Of a DNA stretch of 64,000 bases, positions 52,960-64,000 are shown piece by piece. The stretch is from Deltaproteobacteria bacterium (GTDB taxonomy: Bacteria; Myxococcota_A; UBA9042): contig JACKFC010000014.1 in the NCBI GenBank assembly GCA_020632665.1, forward strand, positions 62,001 to 126,000, given 5' to 3'. The notes under the pieces are model-generated. The model did no database searches. It worked only from the letters and a program-made list of their open reading frames with translations, and was not told the origin of the DNA. A program made the translations under genes and the position numbers. Positions within the stretch are counted from its first letter, which is position 1. Each line of letters starts with the position of its first letter.

Positions 52960-54635
52960 CGCTCTCCTCCCGATTCCACCGGTCGCTTGCCAACCAGCGC
53001 CAGAAACTCGCGCGGCCGCAGCCCCATCACCCGCTCACCCATGGGCACGAAGCGCAGGTTGCCGACCCGGTCCATCGGCAGCGCCGTGCCGAGCGCCTGC
53101 GCGAGCGCGTCGCGGGTCCAAGCCCGCTTGTCGAGCACGACGCCACGCGACGCCGCCAGTGCCCGCAGGTTGCGGAAGAAGGTCTGCGTGGTCGAGAGGG
53201 CGAGCGGTCGCTCGTCCAAGCCGATCACGTCGACGACGTCGCGGATCGCGACCTCCAGGCCGACGCGCTCGGCGACATGCGCCAAGATGCCGAAGTGGAT
53301 CGAGACCTCGGCGTGGTCGAGCTGGGTCGACTCCACTGGCCACGCGCTGCGGTGACCAAACTCCGAGAGCCAGAAGCAGCCGCCGGGCGCGAGCCGCTCG
53401 GCGAGCTGCTCGACCAGCCGGATCGCGCCGTCGTTCAGCCAGAATTCGTCGGGCGCTTCACGCAATTCGATCGCGTGCGCCTGCACCAGAGGGTGCGTGC
53501 CGGCGTCTTCGTGGCGCAGCCAGGTCGCGCGCAGGTCGCCGATCATCTCGTTGGCGATCAGCAGATCGACGTCGCGAATGCTGACCGGCAGCGCCTCTGC
53601 GTCGCCGGAGATCACCTTCGCCCGCTTGCCGAAACGTTGCAGCCGCTCGGCCTGCGCCCGCCGCAGGGCCGGCGAGAGCTCGACGATCCGCCAGCGCAGG
53701 TCGACACCTTCGAGCGCGTCGAGCGCGGCTTCTGCGAGGCGGCCGGTGCCGCCCCCGATCTCGACGATCTCGAGCCGTCGGCCCCGCTCGGGCAGCAATT
53801 CGGCAGCGCGCAGGCCGTCGATCAGGGCCGCGCCGAAGGTGCGATCGCCCAGCGCCGGCTGCGGATAGCGGAAGAGGTGGGCCAGGGTCGTCTCGACGTC
53901 ATCGAATTGCTGATCGGCGTCGGCGATCTGACGGCGATGGTAGGCGCGGTTGTCGACCGCCGCCCCACCGTCGGCCTCTCGGGCGAAGGGATCGAGCGGG
54001 CGCTCGTGATCGCCGAGGGCAGGGTAGGGCATCGTGCTGGAGAGGTAGGCCGGCGGCCTGGAGACGGCGTCGTAGCGCGCGGGCAACGACGAGAGCCGGG
54101 TCCACTGCAGCGCCGGCGAGGTCCAGCGAAGCAGCGTCTCGCGCACCCGCGCCAGCGTCCCGGGCTTCGGCGCCGCGTTTCGCTCGCGCCCGTCGATCGC
54201 CGTCGCCAGGCCGCGAGCGTCGAGTTCACCGTCGACCGCCAGGAAGAGCCGTGATTCCCATGGGTCGAGCGCGCGCAAGGTCGGCGGATCGCGCAGGCTC
54301 CGCCCCTCGACCACCGTGACGCCCCTGCCGATCCGGGCCCAACAGCACCAGGGAGCGATCCGCGGCACCATCGTGTCGAAGCCTTCGAGCGGATCGCCGT
54401 GCGCCGTGACGAGCACGCCGTGTTGCCGCAGCGTCTCGGCCCACGCGGCAGCTGCGGTCGCGTCGACCCCGGCCTTGCCGGCGGCTTGTTCAGGTGTGGC
54501 GCCGTCCTCGAACGCGACGATGAAGTCCCGCACGTCCGCCGACATCTCCAAGATGTCGCCGCACGTGCCGACATAGGCGAAGACCGCGGCGCGGCGATGA
54601 AAGAACGAGACGTAGGGGGAACGGCGAAGCTTCAC
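52956..54635 (-). CDS. Methyltransferase with N-terminal RRE-like segment
   Basis: 559 residues from a GTG start. Residues about 8-80 (YVSFFHRRAAVFAY, then TPEQAAG and TLRQHGVLV) have the strand-turn-helix pattern of PqqD-like RiPP recognition elements. The middle (about 85-270) is unassigned. The C-terminal half is a class I SAM methyltransferase of the MidA/NDUFAF7 type: motif I LEIVEIGGGTGRL (about 288-300), VELSPALRRAQAERL and LIANEMIGDL. The RRE-like call is from pattern only. It begins an operon with the NirD-like, HEAT and SDR genes. Confidence 0.65.
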   Translation of the reverse strand: MKLRRSPYVSFFHRRAAVFAYVGTCGDILEMSADVRDFIVAFEDGATPEQAAGKAGVDATAAAAWAETLRQHGVLVTAHGDPLEGFDTMVPRIAPWCCWARIGRGVTVVEGRSLRDPPTLRALDPWESRLFLAVDGELDARGLATAIDGRERNAAPKPGTLARVRETLLRWTSPALQWTRLSSLPARYDAVSRPPAYLSSTMPYPALGDHERPLDPFAREADGGAAVDNRAYHRRQIADADQQFDDVETTLAHLFRYPQPALGDRTFGAALIDGLRAAELLPERGRRLEIVEIGGGTGRLAEAALDALEGVDLRWRIVELSPALRRAQAERLQRFGKRAKVISGDAEALPVSIRDVDLLIANEMIGDLRATWLRHEDAGTHPLVQAHAIELREAPDEFWLNDGAIRLVEQLAERLAPGGCFWLSEFGHRSAWPVESTQLDHAEVSIHFGILAHVAERVGLEVAIRDVVDVIGLDERPLALSTTQTFFRNLRALAASRGVVLDKRAWTRDALAQALGTALPMDRVGNLRFVPMGERVMGLRPREFLALVGKRPVESGGER

Positions 54636-54681
54636 GGCGACAGCCTGTCGCAAGGTCCGGCGACGTGCAACGCCACCCCAC

Positions 54682-54709
54682 TTGACAGCCCTCCGCTGCC
54701 TCCTACCTT
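54682..54709 (+). promoter_or_regulatory. Predicted groES-groEL promoter
   Basis: TTGACA (54682-54687) followed after 16 bases by TACCTT (54704-54709), ending about 90 bases before groES. I looked for the CIRCE element (TTAGCACTC-N9-GAGTGCTAA) between 54640 and 54800 and did not see it. Heat-shock control by another mechanism is possible. Confidence 0.45.
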
Positions 54710-54800
54710 GCCGCCGCCCTGGCCCCGGGAAGCCCGATCCGGCCACGGCAGAGACGCAGTCGAGGCGGCCCGAGGCGGCCGCGAACAACGGAGGCAAGGT

Positions 54801-55094
54801 ATGGAGCTCAAGCCCCTATTCGATCGGATCATCGTGCAGCGCATCGAGGAGGAGGCCGTCACCGCCGGCGGCATCCTTCTCCCCGAGGCCGCGCAGGAGA
54901 AGCGCCAGGAAGGCAAGGTCGTCGCCGTCGGCAACGGTCGCGCGCTCGAGGACGGCACCGTGGTGCCGCTCCAGCTCAAGGGCGGTGAGACCGTGCTCTT
55001 CGGCAAGTACGCCGGGAGCGAGGTCACGCTCGAGGGCGAGACCTTCCTCGTGATGCGGGAGGACGAAGTCCTCGCGGTGATCAACCAGGCCTGA
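54801..55094 (+). CDS. groES: Co-chaperonin GroES
   Basis: 97 residues, full length. It begins MELKPLFDRIIVQRI, has the mobile-loop region EEAVTAGGILLPEAAQEKRQ and ends VLAVINQA. It caps GroEL in ATP-dependent protein folding. GGAGG precedes the ATG. groEL follows 59 bases downstream. Confidence 0.97.
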   Translation: MELKPLFDRIIVQRIEEEAVTAGGILLPEAAQEKRQEGKVVAVGNGRALEDGTVVPLQLKGGETVLFGKYAGSEVTLEGETFLVMREDEVLAVINQA

Positions 55095-55153
55095 TTGTCC
55101 GCCGGAACGGACAGCACACCCGAGCCCGAGGGCTCAGCGAAGAGGAGTCAGCG

Positions 55154-56812
<1,659 letters not shown>

Positions 56813-56835
56813 CCCGCGCGCTCGGCACAAGCTCG

Positions 56836-56871
56836 GCGGGGGCGCGGATCCGAACGGGACCGCGCCCCCGC
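56836..56871 (+). terminator. Hairpin after groEL
   Basis: 12-bp perfect stem GCGGGGGCGCGG / CCGCGCCCCCGC with a 12-base loop, 23 bases after the groEL stop. There is no T-run, so it may attenuate rather than end transcription into the next gene. Confidence 0.6.
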
Positions 56872-56896
56872 TGCGTTCCGGGCCACGGAGAGCACG

Positions 56897-57292
56897 ATGA
56901 CGACACGACGACCGCGCGAGATCGAGCTCTTCGCGCTCTACCACCTGGGCCTGGATCGCGAGGGCCGCTACGCCTTCCGCAACGCCCACCAATGCGCCCG
57001 CTACCTCGGCGTCGACGCCGGCACCTTCGACGATTGGCTGCGCGCGGCGCGGCTCGACTCCGAGTCGGTGAAGCGGGTCGACTTCAACCTGAGCGTCGCG
57101 CACGTCGACGCACAATTCGTCGCGCCCGACGCCGTCACCAGCTTCGTCGCCGAGACCTGGCGCGCATTCGAAGCAGCCCGGACGGGGCGGCCGCTCGACC
57201 AGGTCCGGCTCGACCTCGACTACGACGATATCTGGGGCGACGGCCGCAGCGCCGACGACGACGCGACCACCGGGCCGACCGCCGAGGCCTAA
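56897..57292 (+). CDS. 131-residue hypothetical protein
   Basis: Soluble, acidic C terminus. The core REIELFALYHLGLDREGRY then YLGVDAGTFDDWLRAARL looks like a helix-turn-helix-like small domain; the end is Asp-rich. No family recognised. Its stop interlocks with the convergent nadE stop (CTAA: TAA on plus, TAG on minus). It probably lies on the groEL transcript if the hairpin is leaky. Confidence 0.65.
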   Translation: MTTRRPREIELFALYHLGLDREGRYAFRNAHQCARYLGVDAGTFDDWLRAARLDSESVKRVDFNLSVAHVDAQFVAPDAVTSFVAETWRAFEAARTGRPLDQVRLDLDYDDIWGDGRSADDDATTGPTAEA

Positions 57293-58983
57293 GCGATGGC
57301 GCGCGGTGGCATCGCCCGTGCCATCGGGATGCGTCGACCACCGCCGAACGCCTTGCGCGTGACCCGCAGCACTGGCGCCGCCTGACGGCGCTTGTATTCG
57401 TTGATCTCGACCAGGCGGACGATGCGTTGCGCCAGCGCACGATCGCAGCCGGTGGCCGCGACGATGCCGTCGACCCCGTCACGGTGGACCAGGTAGCGCT
57501 CCAGCATCGCGTCGAGGAGAGGGTAGGGCGGCAGCGAGTCCTCGTCCTTCTGGTCCGGCGCGAGCTCCGCAGACGGCGGCTTCTCGATCGTCGACCAGGG
57601 GATGACCTCGCCTTCGCGGTTGTAGGTGCGCGCGACCGCGTAGACCAACATCTTCGGCAGGTCGCCGATGACCGCGAGTCCGCCGTTCATATCGCCGTAG
57701 AGCGTGCAATAGCCGACCGCGAGCTCGCTCTTGTTGCCCGTGGTGAGCAGCAGCCGGCCGGTGTGATTGCTCACCCCCATCAAGATCACGCCGCGGGCGC
57801 GCGCTTGTAGGTTCTGCAGCGTCACACCACCGCTGTCGCGGCCGGGGCGCGCCATCTCGTCGGCGAGCGCGTCGCGCAACGACGCATAGATCGGGCTGAT
57901 CGGGACCACTGGGCAGCGGATGCCGAGTCGTTCCGCCAGATCGAGGGCGTCGCGGACGCTGTGGTCGCTCGAATGCGGCCCGGGCATCGCCACGCCGAGC
58001 ACCGCGTCTGCGCCGAGGGCCTCGACCGCGATCGCCGCCGTGACGGCGGAGTCGATGCCGCCCGAAAGCCCGATCACCACCTCGCGGAAGCCGCATTTGC
58101 CGAGATAGTCGCGAACGCCGAGGACCAGCGCGGCGCGGGCCTCGTCAGCCGACTCCGGCGCCAACTCGGGCGGCACCGCGCTCGCGATCGCCTCGCCGGG
58201 TTCGACTGCGTCGGGGAGCGTCAGCACCATCGCGTCAGCGGCGAAGGCGGCTGCCACGCCCAGGACTTCGCCGCGACCGTCGATGGCGAAGCTGCGTCCG
58301 TCGAAGATCAGCGCGTCGTTGCCGCCGACGAGGTTGCAATAGGCCACCGGAACGCCGTGATCGCGTGCAATTCCACGAACCAACGCCAAGCGCCGTGCGG
58401 CCTTGCCGAGATCGAAGGGGCTGGCCGAGAGGTTGAGGATGCAATCCGCGCCCGCCGCGACCAGGTCGTCCACCGGATCGACGGCGTAACGACGTGCGCC
58501 GAGTTCGTCGTCGGACCAGATGTCTTCGCAGATCGTGATGCCGACCTGTCGACCGGCGATCGTCACCACAGGCGCAGCGTCGCCAGGCGCGAAATACCGA
58601 TCTTCGTCGAAGACGTCGTAGCTCGGCAGCAGACGCTTGGTGATGGTCGTCAGCGCGCGGCCGTCCTGGAAGACCTGCGCCACGTTGCGCGCTGGCCGCG
58701 GGATCGCGCCATCGGCGCGCGGCGGCTCGGCGATCGCGTTGCCGACGATCACGGTCAGGCCGCGCGAAGCCTCCGCCAAGCGCGTCGCCATCGAGGCACA
58801 GGCAGTGAGCAGCTCGCGTCGTTCGAGCAGATCGAGCGGCGGGTAGCCGAGCACGGCCAGCTCCGGCGTGAGGACGACGTCGCAGCGCTCGCGGCGCGCA
58901 GCGTCCGCCGCGGCTTCGATGGCGCTGACGTTGGCCTCGAGGTCGGCGATGGTGGCGTTGATCTGGGCGAAGTAGATGCGCAT
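57289..58983 (-). CDS. nadE: Glutamine-dependent NAD+ synthetase
   Basis: 564 residues with two domains. The N-terminal nitrilase-fold glutaminase has the triad E41 (TPELAVLGYPP), K117 (KRLLPSYDVF) and C152 (ICEDIWSD). The C-terminal synthetase has the PP-loop SGGIDS (307-312). It makes NAD+ from NaAD, ATP and glutamine. The frame is open upstream of the ATG at 58983, but the nitrilase fold starts there. Confidence 0.95.
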   Translation of the reverse strand: MRIYFAQINATIADLEANVSAIEAAADAARRERCDVVLTPELAVLGYPPLDLLERRELLTACASMATRLAEASRGLTVIVGNAIAEPPRADGAIPRPARNVAQVFQDGRALTTITKRLLPSYDVFDEDRYFAPGDAAPVVTIAGRQVGITICEDIWSDDELGARRYAVDPVDDLVAAGADCILNLSASPFDLGKAARRLALVRGIARDHGVPVAYCNLVGGNDALIFDGRSFAIDGRGEVLGVAAAFAADAMVLTLPDAVEPGEAIASAVPPELAPESADEARAALVLGVRDYLGKCGFREVVIGLSGGIDSAVTAAIAVEALGADAVLGVAMPGPHSSDHSVRDALDLAERLGIRCPVVPISPIYASLRDALADEMARPGRDSGGVTLQNLQARARGVILMGVSNHTGRLLLTTGNKSELAVGYCTLYGDMNGGLAVIGDLPKMLVYAVARTYNREGEVIPWSTIEKPPSAELAPDQKDEDSLPPYPLLDAMLERYLVHRDGVDGIVAATGCDRALAQRIVRLVEINEYKRRQAAPVLRVTRKAFGGGRRIPMARAMPPRAIA

Positions 58984-59069
58984 GGGAGCGCGACGGTAAA
59001 CGCGGCGCGGGCGCGCGGCAACGGGGAACGGCGCAAGTGCCGCCCCACCCACGCGCCATCAAAAGTCCG

Positions 59070-59083
59070 ATAATGGATATTAT
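59070..59083. promoter_or_regulatory. AT-rich inverted repeat ATAAT-GGAT-ATTAT
   Basis: 5+5 dyad in an AT-rich island between nadE and the structured RNA region. It includes TATTAT (59078-59083), a possible -10 box, but no convincing -35 lies 17 bases upstream. It may serve the structured transcript, the divergent nadE gene, or be a regulator site. Confidence 0.35.
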
Positions 59084-59161
59084 GTCAACTCACAGATCCA
59101 CATGAACGGGGGAGCAAAAAGTCCTTGCCATCACCCGGCGAAATCAAGAATCTACCCCTAT

Positions 59162-59350
59162 GCCACCTACCCGGGTGGCGTACGCAGGCAACCCGAGGGA
59201 TCCTCCTGCCAGCCTAGCTGGCGTCCGTGGCCGGTCGAACCGCGCGAGAGATCCCCCCAAGGTCCCCCAACGTGCGGGGCTTGGATCGAGCGGACAACTT
59301 GGGATTGCACGGGGACCCGCAGCCTGGCACCGGCTGCGGGTCCCTCTCTT
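59162..59350 (+). ncRNA. Structured leader or small RNA candidate
   Basis: Non-coding stretch in the only gap over 300 bases (58984-59404), with consecutive hairpins: GCCACC/GGTGGC (59162-59179), GCCAGC/GCTGGC with a 3-base loop (59208-59222), and CCAAG-CCCC/GGGG-CTTGG (59257-59284), then the terminator. Competing pairings exist (CTTGGGAT at 59298 with 59251-59261), as in riboswitches. It could be a cis-regulator of the dehydrogenase gene or a free RNA. No known riboswitch or 6S/SRP consensus was recognised. Confidence 0.5.
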
Positions 59351-59354
59351 TTTG
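59312..59354 (+). terminator. Strong intrinsic terminator
   Basis: Perfect 13-bp stem GGGACCCGCAGCC / GGCTGCGGGTCCC (59312-59324, 59332-59344), 7-base loop and the T-rich tail TCTCTTTTT. It ends the structured RNA 51 bases before the dehydrogenase start; a conditional read-through design is possible. Confidence 0.88.
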
Positions 59355-59404
59355 GCCTGTATTTCTTCCGGGCCTGTGGTCTTATTTGGTCGCGGGAGGA
59401 GCAG

Positions 59405-60805
59405 ATGCCGGACGGACACGCGCGGAGTTGGAACCAGGAGGCGACGGCGCTGCGAGAGCGCCTGGGACGCTCCTTCGCCACAGGCCGCACCCACGACCTG
59501 AACTGGCGACGGACCCAGCTCCGGGCGCTGGCGGATTGGCTGCGTGGCGATGGCGGTGAGCGCGTCCTCGCGGCGCTGCAATCCGATCTCGGCAAGCCGG
59601 CGATGGAGGGCTACGGCACCGAATCCGGCTTCTTGCTGGCCGATATCCGCCACACGCTCGACCACCTCGACGCCTGGGCGGCGCCTCGCAAGGTCCCCGG
59701 TGCGCTGGTGAACCTGCCGAGCAAGACGGTGATCCGCTACCAGCCCAAGGGCGTGGCGCTGATCATCGCGCCGTGGAACTACCCGGTGCAGTTGGCGCTT
59801 TCGCCGTTGGTGGCGGCGCTCGGCGCCGGCTGCTGCGCGGTGGTGAAGCCGTCCGAGCTCGCGCCTGCGTCGTCGGCGTTGCTGGCAGAGGCGTTGCCGA
59901 AGGTCCTCGATCCCGACGCCGTGGCCGTCTTCGAAGGCCCGGTCGAGGCCTCGACGGCGCTGTTGGCGCAGCCGTGGGATCATCTGCTCTTCACCGGCAG
60001 CACACGGGTCGGCAAGATCGTGATGCGCGCCGCCGCCGAGCACCTCACGCCCGTGACCCTCGAGCTCGGCGGCAAGTCCCCGACGATCGTTTGTGATGAT
60101 GCAGATATCGCGCTGGCAGCGCGACGTATCGCGTGGGGCAAATTCATGAACGCGGGACAGACCTGCATCGCCCCGGACTACGTCTTGGTCGACCGCAAGG
60201 TTCAAGATCGCTTCCTGCACGAGATCTCCGCGACGCTGCAGCGCTTCTACGGTGATGATCCGCAGCAGAGTCCGGATTTCGCGCGGGTCGTCAGCGCGGA
60301 CCACCACGCCCGCTTGGTCGGCTTGCTCGGCGGTGGTCGCGCGGCGGTCGGCGGCCAGCACGACGTCACCGATCGCTACCTGGCTCCGACGATCTTGGTC
60401 GACGTCGATCTCGACGCGGCGGTGATGCAGGAGGAGATCTTCGGTCCGATCCTGCCGGTGATCCCGATCGACGGCATCGACGCCGCGATCGACTTCGTGC
60501 AGCAGCGGCCACGTCCGCTCGCGCTCTACGCCTTCACCAGCAACCACAATCGCGCCGACGCCCTGCTCTCCCGAACCATCTCTGGTGGCGCCTGCGTCAA
60601 CGACGTGATCAGCCATATCGCGGCACTGGAGCTGCCGTTCGGCGGTGTCGGGCCGTCGGGGATGGGCGCGTACCACGGTGAGCACGGCTTCCAGACGTTC
60701 AGCCACGCCCGCGGCATCGTCGAGCGCTACGCCTTCGCCGACGCGCCGATCCGCTATCCGCCCTACGAAGGCAACCTGCGCTGGATCAAGATGCTGATGC
60801 GCTGA
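59405..60805 (+). CDS. Aldehyde dehydrogenase (class 3 type)
   Basis: 466 residues. Family motifs: N125 in PWNYPV, E220 in TLELGGKSP and catalytic C254 in NAGQTCIAPDYV. Length and the C-terminal YPPYEGNLRWIKMLMR fit the class 3/fatty-aldehyde group, which oxidises medium- to long-chain aldehydes. The frame is open upstream through the non-coding leader; the ATG at 59405 has GGGAGGAG before it. Overlaps the convergent NUDIX gene by 20 bases. Confidence 0.93.
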   Translation: MPDGHARSWNQEATALRERLGRSFATGRTHDLNWRRTQLRALADWLRGDGGERVLAALQSDLGKPAMEGYGTESGFLLADIRHTLDHLDAWAAPRKVPGALVNLPSKTVIRYQPKGVALIIAPWNYPVQLALSPLVAALGAGCCAVVKPSELAPASSALLAEALPKVLDPDAVAVFEGPVEASTALLAQPWDHLLFTGSTRVGKIVMRAAAEHLTPVTLELGGKSPTIVCDDADIALAARRIAWGKFMNAGQTCIAPDYVLVDRKVQDRFLHEISATLQRFYGDDPQQSPDFARVVSADHHARLVGLLGGGRAAVGGQHDVTDRYLAPTILVDVDLDAAVMQEEIFGPILPVIPIDGIDAAIDFVQQRPRPLALYAFTSNHNRADALLSRTISGGACVNDVISHIAALELPFGGVGPSGMGAYHGEHGFQTFSHARGIVERYAFADAPIRYPPYEGNLRWIKMLMR

Positions 60806-61366
60806 TCCCGGCGCGCCGCCGCATCTCGAAGAGCAACGAAGCCAGGATCAGGGCGTGGTCGATGCGGCCATCGTCGATGCGGGCCAGCACCTCGTCCCAG
60901 GCCAGCAGCTGCACCTCGCAATCCTCGTGTTCGTCGAGCGATTGCGCGGCGACCGGTCGTGCGCCGAGCGCGAGCACGGTCGTCAGGCGGTTGGTCATGA
61001 TCGCCGGGTTCGGCCGCGTCGTGCCGAGGACGCACGCTTGCTTCGCCACGTAGCCGGTCTCTTCTTCGAGCTCGCGCAAGCCCGCCGCGACCGGATCTTC
61101 GCCAGCGTCGACCAAGCCGCCCGGGATCTCGAGCGTCAGTTCACCGCTGGCATGCCGATGCTGCTCGACGAAGATCAGCCGGTCGTCCTCGGTCAGCGCG
61201 ACGACGTTGACGAAGTCCGCCGAGTCGATGGCGAAGAAGTCGGCCTCTGCCCTGCCCTGCCCGCCTTCACGGATCGAGCGCAGCCGGACGACCCGGAAGA
61301 CCCGCGCCTCGGCGACCGGCTCGCGTGCGACGACCCGCCAGCGCGCTGGCCCGCGCCCGGATTCGC

Positions 61367-61370
<4 letters not shown>
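60786..61370 (-). CDS. NUDIX hydrolase, ADP-ribose pyrophosphatase-like
   Basis: 194 residues. Nudix box GGLVDAGEDPVAAGLRELEE (then ETGY) with full spacing (G-x5-E-x7-R-E-x2-E-E). The preceding VEQHRHASGELTLEIPGG is typical of ADP-ribose pyrophosphatases, which clear NAD-derived ADP-ribose. GTG start overlapping the aconitase stop (GTGA). Confidence 0.9.

Positions 61371-64000
<2,630 letters not shown>

Noticed and set aside
54640..54800. CIRCE heat-shock operator upstream of groES
   Set aside because: No match to the TTAGCACTC-N9-GAGTGCTAA pattern on either strand in this stretch.

Overview
The window is one continuous stretch of very GC-rich bacterial chromosome with about 50 tightly packed protein genes. 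I found no rRNA, tRNA, CRISPR array, insertion sequence or phage gene. The gene content points to a Myxococcota/Bradymonadota-like (former deltaproteobacterial) organism. The main reasons are two large Ser/Thr kinases fused to P-loop ATPase regions, Cys-rich and acidic lipoproteins with MopE-like motifs, an error-prone DnaE2, and a Rieske/cytochrome/HiPIP electron-transfer set. This placement is inferred from gene content, not from a phylogeny.

Layout: 84-530 is a CBS-domain protein. 519-5179 (minus) is a sufBCDS Fe-S assembly operon with its own promoter and a near-perfect 25-bp dyad. 5386-9671 holds an outer-membrane protein, serB, a hydrolase and a START-type protein. 9659-13860 holds a lipase, a bestrophin-type channel, a fatty-acid desaturase and an enoyl-CoA hydratase. 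13957-20994 is one overlapping operon: thioredoxin-like protein, CorA, GMC oxidoreductase with a small partner, and a kinase-ATPase. 21065-25440 is a TRAP-type uptake system whose permease carries an acidic repeat insert. A small DUF-type gene is divergent from dnaE2 (26010-29234).

29320-34971 is another overlapping operon: an anchored carboxypeptidase-regulatory/PDZ protein, a propeller-like lipoprotein, an MscS channel and an RNA methyltransferase. Then come a Cys-rich lipoprotein, an ABC exporter, a secreted metzincin-type protease and the second kinase-ATPase. At 42041-44506 lies the most unusual gene, a single polypeptide that joins VKOR, DsbA, a sulfatase-modifying-factor (FGE-like) fold and a TlpA-type thioredoxin.

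44605-49328 (minus) is an envelope redox cluster: a beta-barrel candidate, a Tat-exported Rieske lipoprotein, a CXXCH-bearing barrel protein, a YceI protein, a small membrane protein, an NAD-binding epimerase-like protein and a Tat-exported HiPIP. 49381-54635 (minus) holds two HCCA-isomerase/DsbA-like proteins, a 57-residue basic protein, an SDR, a HEAT-repeat protein, a NirD-like ferredoxin and a methyltransferase with an N-terminal RRE-like (PqqD-like) segment. 54801-64000 is housekeeping: groES-groEL, nadE, an aldehyde dehydrogenase behind a structured leader or small RNA with a strong terminator, a NUDIX hydrolase and aconitase (cut by the window end). A general trait is that seven of nine convergent gene pairs overlap at their 3' ends, so most tail-to-tail junctions have no intergenic terminator.
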